From the NCBI RefSeq assembly GCF_000143415.4, contig NW_003314273.1, forward strand, positions 2,268,081 through 2,332,080: 64,000 nt of DNA, given 5' to 3'. This document shows, one piece after another, positions 1 to 11,191 of this stretch. How positions within the stretch are numbered: position 1 is the stretch's first letter; every line of letters begins with the position of its first letter. A program made the translations under genes and the position numbers. The DNA comes from Selaginella moellendorffii (taxonomy: Eukaryota > Streptophyta > Lycopodiopsida > Selaginellales > Selaginellaceae). The notes beneath the pieces are model-generated. The model was not told the DNA's origin. It saw only the letters and a program-made list of their open reading frames with translations, and did no database searches.

Positions 1-456
1 CGACGCAGCAGATGTTGCAGTACTTGAGGCACCGCTTGTGGAGATTTGCGACCAGGCACCTCGTCTCGCACGCGGACGTGCAGTCTACAAATGCCACAGA
101 GCAGATCTACATAAGCTTCGGCGCGCCAGAGAAACAGAAACAAAAAAAAGAAGAGAAACCACAGAGAACGTACTTAATGGAGCTGCTGGAGCTGGAACTG
201 GAGAGACTGGAGAGGGACCTGGAGAGACTGGAGCTGGAACTGGCGCTGGGGATGGAACAGTAGCAGGAGAAGCGGGAGTGGTGTCTAGAACCTGCATTCA
301 CCATAAATGGGGAGATCTCGTTCATATCACCCGCTCTGGAAACTTTAAGGAGGCATAAAAATGTACCTCCCGAGATTCCTCGTTCGATCCGGTGGCCGCT
401 GCTGCTGCGCAGAGGAGAAACAGCAGCACCATCGCGTTGACAAACGGGGAGGCCAT
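1..456 (-). CDS. GASA/Snakin-family cysteine-rich peptide, 3' part off the left edge
   Basis: A secreted gibberellin-regulated (GASA/Snakin) peptide precursor. Exon 1 (456..367) encodes a hydrophobic signal peptide starting MASPFVNAM, with donor GAG|GTACAT. Exon 2 begins at 291 after a TGCAG acceptor and encodes a Pro/Ala/Val-rich linker, as in GASA14-like proteins. Exon 3 (106..1) opens the cysteine-rich domain: its cysteines follow the GASA order, including DCTSACETRC and CLKYCNICC. The window ends before the remaining cysteines. The exon 2 donor is unsettled: the best GT (about 173) leaves the wrong phase, while a weaker GTG|GTTTCT near 162 keeps the frame and gives an intron of about 55 bases. 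The family is known for apoplastic growth and defence peptides; the role here is not shown. Confidence 0.8.
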
Positions 457-2848
457 GATCTCTTGTCTTGGATCGGACTGGATTGGATGGATTCCTCCTT
501 TTCTCTTCACCAAAACGTTGGAATCTAGCGAGGACTAAGACTCTGTGTGTGTGTGTATGTGGGGTGTGTCGTCAACACACAAAACACTAGTAAGACTAGG
601 AAGGAATATCTCCAGGCCGTCTTAAATATCCACGCCTCGCGACACAGCTGCGCCCAGCTGGAAAAGACGAACGGAATATGCCGTGAGCCAAAGATGCCGG
701 AGCATATCCCGAGGTCGCGTCAGCCCTAATATGCCGGAGGCATATTCGCCCCTGCCGGCCATTATCGGTCGCGTCAGCCCTAATATGCCGGGGCATATTC
801 GCCCATGGCCTCGAGGGCGACACATGTCAACTAAGTCAGAAGTGGAGATTTGGAATGGATCGATACATCGGTATTAGGTGTCGACTATTTATCAAGTCGT
901 GTACGTCTGATCGAAGGTTGGCGGAGACGCCTCCTTTGGTTTTTTCGTTCCACATTGACGCCATAGTTATTAGGGGATGAGAAAAAAAGCTGGCAAGAGA
1001 TTGATCTCATCACTCGCTATCGTTCACTCTTGGCGCTCTCAGGGTAGAGCCGTGAGGAGCTATCAAACAATTTGACAACACTCCCCAAGAGATAAAGAGG
1101 AAGAGTACACCCTCCGTACGCCCACCGTTTGGTTTTTTTTTCTCCTAGGCAGCTGCCACTGTGGCCCATTTGGAGTTAAACCCTCTCACACACAATTCAT
1201 GTGTGGAGCCCCAAGCCCTAGAAGAGTCAAAACACATGGCTCCAGATAACTCCAACAAGTGACCCATGACACGGAACTTTCGCGGGTTCTTTCCTTGGCG
1301 GCAATAATTTCAAAAAAATCGAATTTTTTTTCGAAAATTTGAAAACCTAAACCCTATCTGGCGCGCCATCGTTGATCCAGCGGCCCAGGTACGGGGGGTG
1401 TCGCCATTGTGGCGCGAGGGCCACCCCTCCAAAACCCCACATCCTTCTCTCTTTTTTTTTGCTCTCTCACTCGACGCGCGTGGTGGCGGCCTTTCCATCG
1501 TCTCTGATCTGGCCCCTTTTCTTTTGTCTCATCCTTTTTCTCGTGTCGATCAATCCCGGGCCGTGCCAAATGTGCGGCAACGATTTCGTCCAAATGGAGC
1601 GATCGAGAGCTTGATCCTATAGGTGGCGTCCTGGACGCCCAATGCCACGAAGAACAGAGAGCGCAAGCCCTGCCAAAATCGCGAAATCCCAAAAAGCTGG
1701 CGCAGCCACGCCAAAACCACGTAAGTTTCTGGAAAGGGCGACGGAGGAAGAAGGTCACCAGATCACAGCGCAGAGAAAATGGAATGGATTGGGATTGGAC
1801 CACCCGAGTCGAGCGCAAGAAAACGAAAACATAAATATGAGCTAGAGTTGGCAACTTTGACGAGGCTCGCAACATCCTCCATCCTCGAGAATCTAGATGT
1901 TTCAAGCCAGGCTTTTGTTTGATTCGGGCAAGCATAGACGAAATCATAGCTTTTAGTGATTCGGAGAACAAAGAAGTTGGAACCACAAGCCTCGCTGTGA
2001 GTGTTCCTGGCGATAGTGGACTGCCGCCGTGGCGAGGCTCGCGACGAAGATTCCCTCACACCCGGGATGGGAGATTCCTCGCGGTATAATGAAGATCCTT
2101 GCGTGCGATCCAAGCGACCCACGAAACAACACGGACGAAAAAAACCCAAGACCCATCGAATCGGAGGAGTTCACATTGTCCACACCACCCAAGTGTTTAG
2201 CCTCTAATCTAATCCTCTCTCTCTTTTTTTAAAGAAAAAAAAGTGATTTTGTCCGCTTAATTCGCATCTCCTTGTCAGTGTGGTCCCTAAACAAGCCCTA
2301 CAATCCGATTCCAAATCCTGCTATGACTTGTAAAAGAAAGAAAGAAGAGAGTTTTGGAGTGAATTCTATGTCATCAACTTAATCGTTTCTACCTATGGAT
2401 TCATCCAGAGAACGATTGCTCTGCCGGTGCATCGGGTCCAGTACGTATGGACTCCCCCGCAAACCGTGATGACTATACAATCTATGATCTCCTCTTCGAT
2501 CGATGGATCCCTCCTGGGCGATCGATTGAGGAGGAGGAGGAGGAGTAGCGGCCTACGTATGATCCAAGCCGAGAGGAGTAGAGAGAATGCACAGATATCT
2601 ACAAAATGGTCGCGTGTCGATCGATCGGCCGGCTTGTAGAAAGACCCACCACCACCGTGTACGAGACGATCCCAGCGTGACGATCGATCGGTGACGAGAC
2701 GACGAAGGAGTTTGGATCGCGAGTGGAGGCGATATCCAATCCGATCTTGCGGTGTGTGTGATGATCGTATGGTTGATCTTACGTGAGTGTGAGTGTAGAC
2801 GTGAGTGTAGTGTCTAGTGTATGATCGTAGGCTTGGTGTGGAGTTCTT
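457..2848. other. Intergenic stretch, GASA to PLATZ
   Basis: I see no supported gene. It holds a GT-rich microsatellite near 542-556, the palindromic repeat cluster at 680-806, a telo-box-like AAACCCTA at 1348-1355, and purine/pyrimidine-rich runs. A 210-codon minus-strand frame (1354-1986) has no recognisable domain or splice support, so I leave it out. Bases 2770-2820 are GTGAGTGT-rich. Confidence 0.5.
680..806. repeat. Short direct repeats carrying ATATGCC palindromes
   Basis: A segment beginning GTCGCGTCAGCCCTAATATG occurs at about 715 and again near 768, about 53-54 bases apart. Each copy contains an inverted ATATGCC/GGCATAT core; the copy near 780-797 reads ATATGCC-GG-GGCATAT. A third diverged relative with ATGCCGG and GCATAT lies just upstream (about 692-708). 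No coding or transposon context is visible. Confidence 0.6.
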
Positions 2849-4483
2849 CTAGATGGCGCTCCCAAAGGGGGCTCTGTGAGGAGTCCCCTTTCGCCGCTTG
2901 GCGGTCCTGGTGGGCGGCGGTGTGGGCGGCGATAGCTCGGGCGAATTCACCGCCATGGGACTTCCCGGCGGCTTCTTGGATTTCACCACGCGCGCCGCCG
3001 CCGCCGCCTCTTCCATGCTCACGCTCGGCGACGGCGATGGCGATGGCCGCCCCAGCTTGAGCGTCCCCAGGCTCCTCTGGATGGAGCTCGTGTCGTGATC
3101 GATGACTGGAATTTGCGACCGAGAGGTGCTCTTGGCGATGGTATCCGCTAGATGATCCTCTTCTTCCTCCCGCGATCGCGAGCTCTGGCTCTGCTGCTGG
3201 TGCTGGTGCTGGTGATGATCGATGTGGTGCTCGCCCGCGGTTGTGCCGCTCTTGCGCGACGATCGCGTCCTCTTTCCTACAATCGTGCTCCCTCCGGAGC
3301 TCGTCTCCTCGGAGACGACGCTGCTCCTCGTGGGAATCGCCGGCGCTAGAGGGCTCTCGACGTGATCCACAGCCGCCATGGCGGTCGTGACGCTTCCTTG
3401 CTCGTGAGAAACCTCTTGTTCTTGGCCGTGATGATCATCGGAGACTTGCGGATGGTGATCCTCGAGAATTTGCTGCTGCTGCTGCTGTGGCGGCTGTGGA
3501 TTCTTGGGCGGCAAGTGGAAGGTCATGTCATTGTGGCGTCGGATTCCGGTCAACTGGAAACGATCAAAGCAAAACTTTTAGTTGGAGATCGAGCAAAGCT
3601 TCTCGGTGGAATGGAAAGAAATCCGGTGTTTCTCTTACCTTGCAGCCGAGTGAGCAGTAGCGAAAGGTGTCGAGCAAGCTCCGGTCGCAAATCTCGCAAG
3701 TTTTGGTGACGCCCTTGGCGTGGCGGGGCTGCGGCCGCGCGTTTAGAAACACCACTCTCGCGCTGTTGATGATGTATGTTTGCACTCCTCCCAAATCCAA
3801 GACCTTTTGGAGCTCCGATACGCGGACAACGTCGTGGTAGGACGACCTCCGGATCTACACTCGCCAAATCGCACAGAAAGATTAGAACTTTGGCTCAAGA
3901 ACAGTGGTTTTCTGAGTTGATCGATCGATTCTCACCTGGACAACGTGATGATCGCGGTGCTGTGGCGAGCAGCCCGAGCAAAGCGCCTCTCCTCGGCAAT
4001 CCAGGCAGTAGAGATTGCACTCGTTACGGTTGCTGTCGCCATGGACCTCGCAAGTGTCGAAGAATTTGGTGGTGAGAAGAGGCCGCAGCCACAGCGGTCC
4101 AATTTGGTATCCGGGCTTCTGGGAAGAACAAAAGAGAGAAAAAAAATCGGTGAGATTCTCGGCCAGAGTGAAAAGAATTCTCGCTTTTACCAACATTCAT
4201 CTACACTAAAGAAATCTACTCGGGGGAAACTTACCAATTTCTCCAATTTCGTGGGCAGGAGGAGCTCCGCGTTGTAAGTCTGGCGGTCGAAATTCACCAC
4301 CATCGCTCCCAAGCTCGATTCTTCCTCCCGATCGATCGATGAGGTGCTACGATCGCACGCGAGAATCGCGTGGAAATTGGGTGCTCTGTTCTTCCCCTTG
4401 TGTGGCGGCGAATTTCCGGTCCCCGCGTAATGCACGTCAATGTAGCTCTCGCTCTCACAATCGCGAGCGCTGCGATCGCTCAC
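2849..4483 (-). CDS. PLATZ-family zinc-dependent DNA-binding protein (copy 1)
   Basis: Four exons join in frame: 4483..4235, 4118..3936, 3854..3639 and 3553..2849, with GT-AG introns of 85-116 bases. Exon 2 carries [11 protein letters not shown] and the first zinc cluster (C-x2-H, then spaced CxxC pairs and HxxH); exon 3 carries [29 protein letters not shown] and the second cluster CEIC...CSLGC. These are the hallmarks of plant PLATZ proteins, nuclear AT-rich-DNA binders that usually repress transcription. The C-terminal exon is low complexity (Gln, His and Ser runs, SPPTPPP) and ends in a basic [11 protein letters not shown] tail. Two starts are possible: the outer ATG at 4483 (about 450 aa) or ATG 4303 (about 390 aa), closer to usual family starts. 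A paralogue follows about 1.9 kb away on the same strand. Confidence 0.9.
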
Positions 4484-6372
4484 GCCGCCCTGGCCGCCAC
4501 CACCGACACGAAATGTGAGCTAATGCAGCATCGCCGGGGCCCAAATCCGCACTTGGGCGCTGCCAATTCGCCCCGAAATCGATCGAATTCTCGCGCTTCC
4601 TGCTCGTGGGCCGTCGCGGCGCGAGCGTTTCTGCCCAGCCAAGACGAAGATTTTCCCTCGACTGGGAGCAAAGGAAAAAGCAAACGCCTCGCGGCTCGCG
4701 AGAGAGTGGAGTGAAAAAAATCGGCTAAAAACTAGGCTTTGCTTCTCTCCACAATGAGGGAAGACCAAAGAGTAGAGGCGGCCCCCTTAGAGGCACAGCC
4801 TCTTTGGACCGCGCCAGGCGCATCCGACGGTCAAGACGACGACACGTCGCTGGCCAAAGCAAAGGAGAAGATTCTCGCGCCTGCTGTCGTGGCGCCCGGC
4901 TATTGCGTCTCGCCCGGCTTCTCCGATGCCCGGCAACTTCGTAAGCCATAGCATGATCGAATCGGAGGGGCACGGGCTCCCCACGTGGACGAATTGCGTG
5001 CGCCGATGACGTGGTGTGCTGTCATCCCCGTGGCGGCGGGGGTTTGGTGAGGCAATGCTGCCGTGGCTTGCCACGACGGACGTTGATGTGGACGTGGCCA
5101 AGGTTATAAAGTCCAAGCTGGCGCGTGGACTGACTGGACTAGCGTTGACTCTCTACTTTTCATGTTTACTTCGAAGCTTCATGTCATAGCGTCCTTTGCC
5201 GACTTTGAATGGTCGTATCACTATGAAGCTGCGGTGTAGCTTCATCGTGGAAGCTTTTTTTCTTGTGGGAAAAGAAAATACATTTTCCCAATCCTTGTGT
5301 ATGTGAATCTCCACGAGCCGTCGTAGAAGATCCTACTTACAAGTTACAAGCTTTTCCACGTCTCTCGCGTCTCCAAACTACGACAACGCACACACACACA
5401 CACCTTTGTAGATAGATAAATAGATAGCTGTTTATGAAGGTCATGGAGATAAAAACGAAAGAAAACAAGAGTAAAACGATGGCTTTGAATTTTACCCATC
5501 GCACAAAAAAATAAAGATTTGATCACATCGACTCCTCTCTCTCTCTCTCTCTCTGTGCTTGATTGATGTCAAGCAAGGATAGAAAGCGGCAATTTGTGCA
5601 AAGTTTAGACACGCAAGGATGATCGTTAGGTGTGTGACGAAAAGGGATTCGCATTTCTTCTTTCTTTTCTCTCGGCGGCCATGTCATTACGGAAATCCAT
5701 GGGTGACACGGCACGACGACCCCGGCAGCCAATCCCCGCCCTTGGCGCCTTTTACACGACACGTATTCCAGAGTTGACCCGGAAGCTACGAGGTCAGCCA
5801 CGGTCAACCCCGCGTTTTCTAGGGCTGGCTTCGGCAAACAAACTACCAAAAGTGAGGATTCATCTGGGTTTGGTAACGCTCTGGTTTAACAAGAAAAGCT
5901 TTTGCTTTGTTGGTGAACTAACGGACAGCACAGGTTTGGTCGTCTATAACACTTGGCATTTTAAAAGGTCCACGTATATAACCAAAGGTATATTCGTATA
6001 CTGTAGAAAGGAAGGGAATAAATCTAAATAATAAACTAGATTGCAACCAAGGATAAGATCAACAACGTGTTACTTATATCCTCCATGCAAAGCAAAGGAA
6101 CAAAAAAAGAGACTGTGGTGGAGGAATTGGGGGTCCAGTGTGACATCACAAATCACGCCAACAATTGGCAATTTGGCGGGCGGATTTTAAGTGGAACTCT
6201 CTTCTGTGACTATGCTCTTCTGCGGTGACTCAAACCATCTATCTTTCTTTTTCTCACTCTCACTCATTCATGCATTTATCAGTGTAATTTACAATAATAG
6301 CTGGGTAGATTGTTCCACAGGAAAATTTATTATTGATATAGAATAGTGTTTTTTGGAATTTTTTTTGGATTT
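4484..6372. other. Intergenic stretch between the two PLATZ genes
   Basis: Probably the promoter and 5' UTR of PLATZ copy 1 plus the 3' flank of copy 2. A CA microsatellite lies at 5387-5402 and a CT microsatellite at 5535-5554. Several open frames (for example 5523-5849 minus) show no domain and no splice logic. Nothing else is recognised. Confidence 0.45.
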
Positions 6373-7293
6373 TTAGAGAGGTGGCGCCCTCTGAGGTAAA
6401 CCCTTTCGTCGGCTGGGATTCCTTCTGTCAATGTTTGCGATAATGGGTGGAGGCGTTGGAGGCGACAAGCCGAGCAGCGTGGAGTCTGGAATTTTAGCGG
6501 CATTGATCCTGCTGCTGCTGCTGCTGCTGTCGGTGGCACTGGCACCATCAACTTTGCGATGATCCATGAAATCCTCGTATGCTTCGTGATCCAGTTGCTG
6601 TTGCTGTTGTTCTTGGTGTTGCTTTGGTTGTTGCTTGTTGCCACCATTCTTGTCTCGCTTGGGTTCCCGAGGCACGAATTTCTCGTTGAGATGGGTGATC
6701 CCCGCAAGCTAATCACAAATCCATGGCAAGCATTACGGAGAGCAAAGAAAGGAAGGCGAACCTTGCAAGCCAGGGAGCAAAAGCGGTAGCTTTGTGGCAG
6801 GCTCCGCTCGCAGATCTCGCAAGTCTTGAGCGATGGTTTCACGGGCTTGATCTGCGGCCTGTGGTGGAGAAACACGACGCGGGCGCTGTTGATCACGTAG
6901 GTTTGGACGCCCGTGATGTCCAGCACCTTGTGGATCTCCGAAACTCTAATCACATTGTGGTAGGACGAGCGTCTGATCTGGAAACAATGATCCAGAGTTA
7001 TAACTAGAAAAATTAAAACCAATTTTCTATGATGGTGATGATTTGATCAAAACGTGATCATCACCCACCATGATATAACTTGCCTGGAGCATACGGTGAT
7101 TTCGATGGTCAATCGTGCACGGGCAGCAAATTGCCTGGCCGGGGCAATCCAGGCAGTAGAGATTGCACTCGTTGCGGCTCAAATGTGGGTGCTTTTGGCA
7201 CGAGTGGAAGAAATTGGTGTGGAGGAGTGGCTTGAGCCATCGCAGGGGATCATCGCAATTCCGGGACATCCCAATTGTTTCTAAATCAAGCAA
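6373..7293 (-). CDS. PLATZ-family zinc-dependent DNA-binding protein (copy 2)
   Basis: Three exons, 7293..7084, 6977..6762 and 6708..6373, close in frame to 253 aa. Exon 1 has [14 protein letters not shown] and the [10 protein letters not shown] zinc cluster; exon 2 has [28 protein letters not shown] and CEICERSL...CSLACK. Exon 2 is exactly 216 bases, as is the matching exon of copy 1, and intron positions coincide. The C-terminus keeps SPPTPPP and a basic [10 protein letters not shown] tail, supporting tandem duplication. Intron 1 uses a GC donor (CAG|GCAAGT at 7083-7082) where copy 1 has CAG|GTGAGA. The start is taken at the first ATG; an in-frame ATG at 7269 is also possible. Function by family: AT-rich DNA-binding repressor in the nucleus. 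Confidence 0.9.
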
Positions 7294-8747
7294 TCGATCG
7301 ATCGATCGAATCTCCTACAATGGCCACATTGTCACCTAGATCGCAGCGAGATTGGCGCATACCTTTCAAGTCTCTGCTCGATCAATCAATGTGGATCGAA
7401 GGATCGAAGGAAACGAAGTCGCCTGAGTGAGAGCGCGCTCCTCTCTGCTCGATCGTGCAATGTGGGGAGGAATTGAAGTGGGGATTGTGGGGAATTAGGT
7501 GAAGTGGGGGTGTCAAGGGTGGGGAATTAGGCGAAACCAACCATCGCCATCCCCGCGATTTACCCTTCGTGCGACTGCGGCAAAATGTAGGAAGCTACCG
7601 CGCCCGAAAATTCCATACCGCGATCGATCACTCACGATCTCGCGCGCCGAGGGAGAGTTCTAGTGCGGCGATAAAACCGGGACGAATCCTGGCAAATCTA
7701 GGGCGCAAAAGAAGAGAAAGCCGTGGCGACTACCGCCTCCTCCATCATTGGTGAGGAACGAGAGCACTGAGGAAGAGGGAGACGTACGGAATGCGACCGG
7801 CTGGAGCCGGTTTGCCCGCGAGAGAGATTCTCCATTTTCATGCCACGTCATGAGCTTTATGGACGGCGGCGGACCAGGTACTCTTTTGGCCGTGGGGCTG
7901 ACGTGGCAAAAGCGACCCAAATAATTGGCCAGTGGAGGACCCTTTCAAAGTTATGAATTTGGGATTACAAGGCTTTAGAGGAAGAGAACTGGACGAAGTC
8001 TTTTCTCTTTGATTGTTTGACCCAAAGACAAATTTTTTTTAAAAAAAATTTAATTTTTTTTTTTTTTGTTTTTTGTTTTGGCGCTGAGAGATTGAGTGCT
8101 TGGTTCGTGCTGCTGGTCCCCCCGAAAGATTGGGCCTTTCCCCTTTTTTTTAATTTGGCGAGAGAGCAAATGCGGTGTCGTAGCTATCAAAGCCAAAACG
8201 AACGAGAACAAAATTGGAAAAGATGAACGTACTACAATAGATTGCGAGCTAAACTACACGCAAGAACGACGAGCCCTCCAATTCCAGGCTCCAAAAGTGG
8301 CAAAGGATCGCATATAGATATAATACTTTGGGAAGTGGAAGCTCCTAGCCCCCTTGGGCTGGAAATCTGGAAAGGGAGAATCTCTAGAGAGGAGCTAAAG
8401 CTGTGAGAAGCCTTTGCACGTACGGGAAAGAAGAATTGGAGGCTGGGAGATGAGCTAGGTATCGCTATTGCAAACATGACTCACTCTGATCATGAGCAGC
8501 GATCAAGAGCCACATTGTGGAGTTCTCATTCCATCTCCAATTCGTCACAGCAAATGGTTTGGGACCAGATTACCATAAGCTTGGTCGATTCCCTGGCAAT
8601 CTGCCCTTAAGCCATGGATCATCGGTGTTGGAGATGAAAGGTTTGCTCTTTGACACGTGGCAGACACGTAAGCGCCACGTAGGCAATAAAAGTTTTTAGG
8701 GCTTTGGCCGTCATGAGCCCTAATCCAGGGAGAGGGGAGAGCGCGCG
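7294..8747. other. Intergenic stretch, PLATZ copy 2 to eS24
   Basis: Presumed divergent promoters and 5' leaders. Homopolymer A/T tracts lie at 8033-8085. A short segment (8276-8296) containing CCAATTCCAGGCTCCAAA recurs at 11049-11067. No gene is supported. Confidence 0.45.
8692..8730 (+). promoter_or_regulatory. Telo-box-like inverted motifs upstream of eS24
   Basis: TTTAGGGCTTTGG and, inverted, AGCCCTAATCC flank the start region of eS24, 20-50 bases before its ATG. TTTAGGG/CCCTAA telo-boxes are common in plant ribosomal-protein promoters. Placement and motif are seen; function is inferred. Confidence 0.4.
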
Positions 8748-9415
8748 ATGGCGGATCGCAACTACACTGTCCGCACGCGCAAGTTCATGACGAATCGTCT
8801 CCTCCTTCGCAGGCAATTTGTAAGTGCCGATCGTCAGTTTTTCGAGCTGATTTAACACGGTTGAGCAGGTCGTGGAGGTTCTTCATCCGGGGCGAGCCAA
8901 TGTTTCCAAGGTGGGATGGATTTGTAGATTGTTTTCGAGCCTAGGCTAAGAGAATGTGGGTTGTGGATCGGTCGGACAGGCTGAGCTCCGGGAGAAGCTG
9001 GCCAAGGTTTACGAGGTCCGTGATCCCCAGGCGGTGTTCGTGTTTGGGATGAGAACCAAGTTTGGCGGCGGAAAGTCGTCGGGATTCGGTCTCATCTACG
9101 ACTCGGTCGAGGCTGCCAAGAAGTTCGAGCCCAAGTATCGGCTTGTCAGGGTGAGTGAAGTGAGCTCATGGTTTCTCGACTTGCGCTCTAACTCTGGAAG
9201 CTTTTCCCCTTGCATCTTTTGCAGAACGGACTTGCAACCAGGGAGCAGAAGTCGAGGAAGCAGCTCAAGGAGAGGAAGAACAGGGCCAAGAAGATCCGCG
9301 GAGTGAAGAAGGTCTGCTTTCTCTCTCTCTCTCTCTCTCTCCATTGATGTGCTTGCTTGCTCCCATTCAGGTCAAGGCTTCTGGAGAGGCTCAAAAGGCA
9401 GGAAAGAAGAAGTGA
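8748..9415 (+). CDS. RPS24: 40S ribosomal protein S24 (eS24)
   Basis: Five exons, 8748..8819, 8869..8910, 8980..9150, 9225..9311 and 9371..9415, all joining at codon boundaries, give 138 aa, close to the usual 130-138 aa. Diagnostic motifs are [55 protein letters not shown], then [13 protein letters not shown] and a Lys-rich tail. The protein is a component of the cytosolic small ribosomal subunit and is known to be needed for 18S rRNA maturation. Introns are 49-74 bases; intron 4 carries a CT run near 9319-9341. Confidence 0.97.
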
Positions 9416-9970
9416 TGTGATTTCCAGGTAGTTTTCTTGAAATTAACCGGGCTTAGCGCGAGGCTTTCTAAGTCAAAAGAAGAAGTGTCGAGATCAAATG
9501 TATTCTCTCTCTCTCTCTCTCGCTTTCTTTCCAAGCATCAAGCGTCTCGTGGTGTGTATTTACTTTCCAAGCGTCAAGCGGCTCGTGGTCTATGAGTTTT
9601 TCGCTGCGTCAAAGGTTATGGATACAAGAGCGGAGATAATTCGTGAAGAACTTTTTCAAGGTTGTAAAGATTTGGATCCAAAGAAGCAACACCACGTTTT
9701 CTTTAGTGTGATCGTGTCTTACGACTGTCGTGACAATGTATAACATGCGACAACAAAGAGGAAAGCAATTCTAACAGTGATTTCAATAGGATTTTATAGA
9801 AACCTGCCGGGAGAATGTTCCTGAAAATTTACATTGAAAATATCTTAATCGATTTCGGACCATAGGTTTTTATAGAAAGGTGGGATGGATAGATTTAGCA
9901 CCAAGCCTTTGTATAAATCCTGAGGAATTCTAAACGTAAAACATCTTTCATTTGATCAATCAATTTTCTA
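9416..9970. other. eS24 3' flank and PEBP-like promoter region
   Basis: Contains a CT microsatellite (9504-9521) and two near-identical copies of a segment like CCAAGCGTCAAGCGGCTCGT (about 9531 and 9568). A 246-base open frame (9498-9743) has no domain. The 3' UTR of eS24 probably lies here. Confidence 0.4.
9911..9918 (+). promoter_or_regulatory. Candidate TATA box of the PEBP-like gene
   Basis: GTATAAAT lies about 55 bases upstream of the ATG at 9971, so any 5' UTR would be short. Placement only. Confidence 0.4.
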
Positions 9971-10549
9971 ATGGCAACTTCAGTGGTGTCTTCCTTGGTA
10001 TTTTTCTCCTTGTTGGCTCAAGTTTCTGTGGGTTTGCTGGTACAGTACGGTTCCACCACGGTCGGGAATGGCAATTTCATCCCCTTGAGCAGTACTGACG
10101 CGGCCCCCACTGTTGATATCCAAGGATTTGGGAAGAATGGCACTGCTCGTCTTTTCTCGGTGGTCATGGCGGATCAAAAGGCACTGGTAGCACCAAACAA
10201 AGTTTACCCCTACATCAACTTCTGGATCGCAAACATCCCAGCGGGTAGCACTGGTAAGTGTAGAACAAGACTAAGACAAATCTATTGATCATGGCTTGGC
10301 TTTGCAGGAGCTGTGAAGAGCAGCATTTTGGAGCCTTATGTTGCTCCTTCCAATACCAGCAAGAACATCCCATACCAAAATCCATTCAGTGCAAAGAACC
10401 ATACTTACGATTTTGTGCTAGTCCCGCAGAGGAATCCCTTGGTGAAGCCCATGGATAGTCGAATTGTCAACTCGCTGGCGGATATAATTCAGCAGTACCA
10501 TTGTGGAAGCCCTCTCCAGACTGTCTCCTTCACCACCTCGCTCGCTTGA
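9971..10549 (+). CDS. Secreted PEBP-like (phosphatidylethanolamine-binding-fold) protein, divergent
   Basis: Two exons (9971..10253 and 10308..10549) join in phase to 174 aa. Residues 1-21 form a hydrophobic signal peptide (SSLVFFSLLAQVSVGLLV). The rest follows the PEBP plan: a beta strand with LFSVVMAD where the family has Y-x-L-x-M-x-D-PDAP, then INFWIANIPAG at the usual HW-x-V-x-NIPGG position, EPYVAPSNTSKNIPY as the pocket loop, and YDFVLVPQ for HRYVF-x-Y-x-Q. The PDAP and HRY anion-pocket residues are not conserved, so ligand binding is doubtful. The sequence differs clearly from FT/TFL1 and MFT. It is probably an extracellular single-domain protein; its role is unknown. Confidence 0.7.
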
Positions 10550-11191
10550 TGTCATTCACTAAAAGGTTGATATTTATCAACTTAGCTTAATGAAATATAA
10601 TAATTTTAGGTCGATCAAAGAATCAAAACGTATGAAAGATGGATCATGAAAAACATCCATCATGCCTGATTCAAGGAGCACAGGCATCGAAAACTTGTGC
10701 ATGATTGCAACTCATGGATTACGTGCTGTGATCAACAAGAACATCGCACCATGGGATCAACTTCGCCCATTTTTGGAAGTTTGAATGACATTCTCCCCTA
10801 CTGCGATGATTCTTAAAGCTACGACTGATCCGCCAGTAAGTGTAAAATTTGTCTCCCTCGACACTTTCTTTGTATCCGGAGTAGCCGAGCCCCTACTTGA
10901 AATGTCCATGGATTCCAAAATCACACCTCTTGCTGACCACCTGTTTTTTATGCTCGTACCTTCGCAAAACAACATAGCAATAGTTCAAGAAAAACAAATG
11001 AAAGAAAAAGGACACAGACGTACCGCATACGAGAAGGGACTACGTCCATCCAATTCCAGGCTCCAAATGTTGCCATTCTTGTCGAGAATTCTATGGCCCA
11101 GCCCAGGAGAGACTCTTCCCGTTTAGCCTACAGCTCCTCGTAGTATATACACGCGTTACGTAAAAAGAGGAATGGAGCGAGAGAATGCCTA
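10550..11191. other. Intergenic stretch, PEBP-like gene to SSIV
   Basis: No gene is established. Minus-strand frames near 10757-11070 read partly like coding sequence (for example an NGNIWSLELDG-like run near 11050-11075), but exons could not be joined. They may be a remnant of an unrecognised gene. Confidence 0.35.

Noticed and set aside
1354-1986. 210-codon open frame on the minus strand
   Set aside because: No domain, no splice logic, Arg/Ser-rich composition typical of chance frames in GC-rich intergenic DNA.
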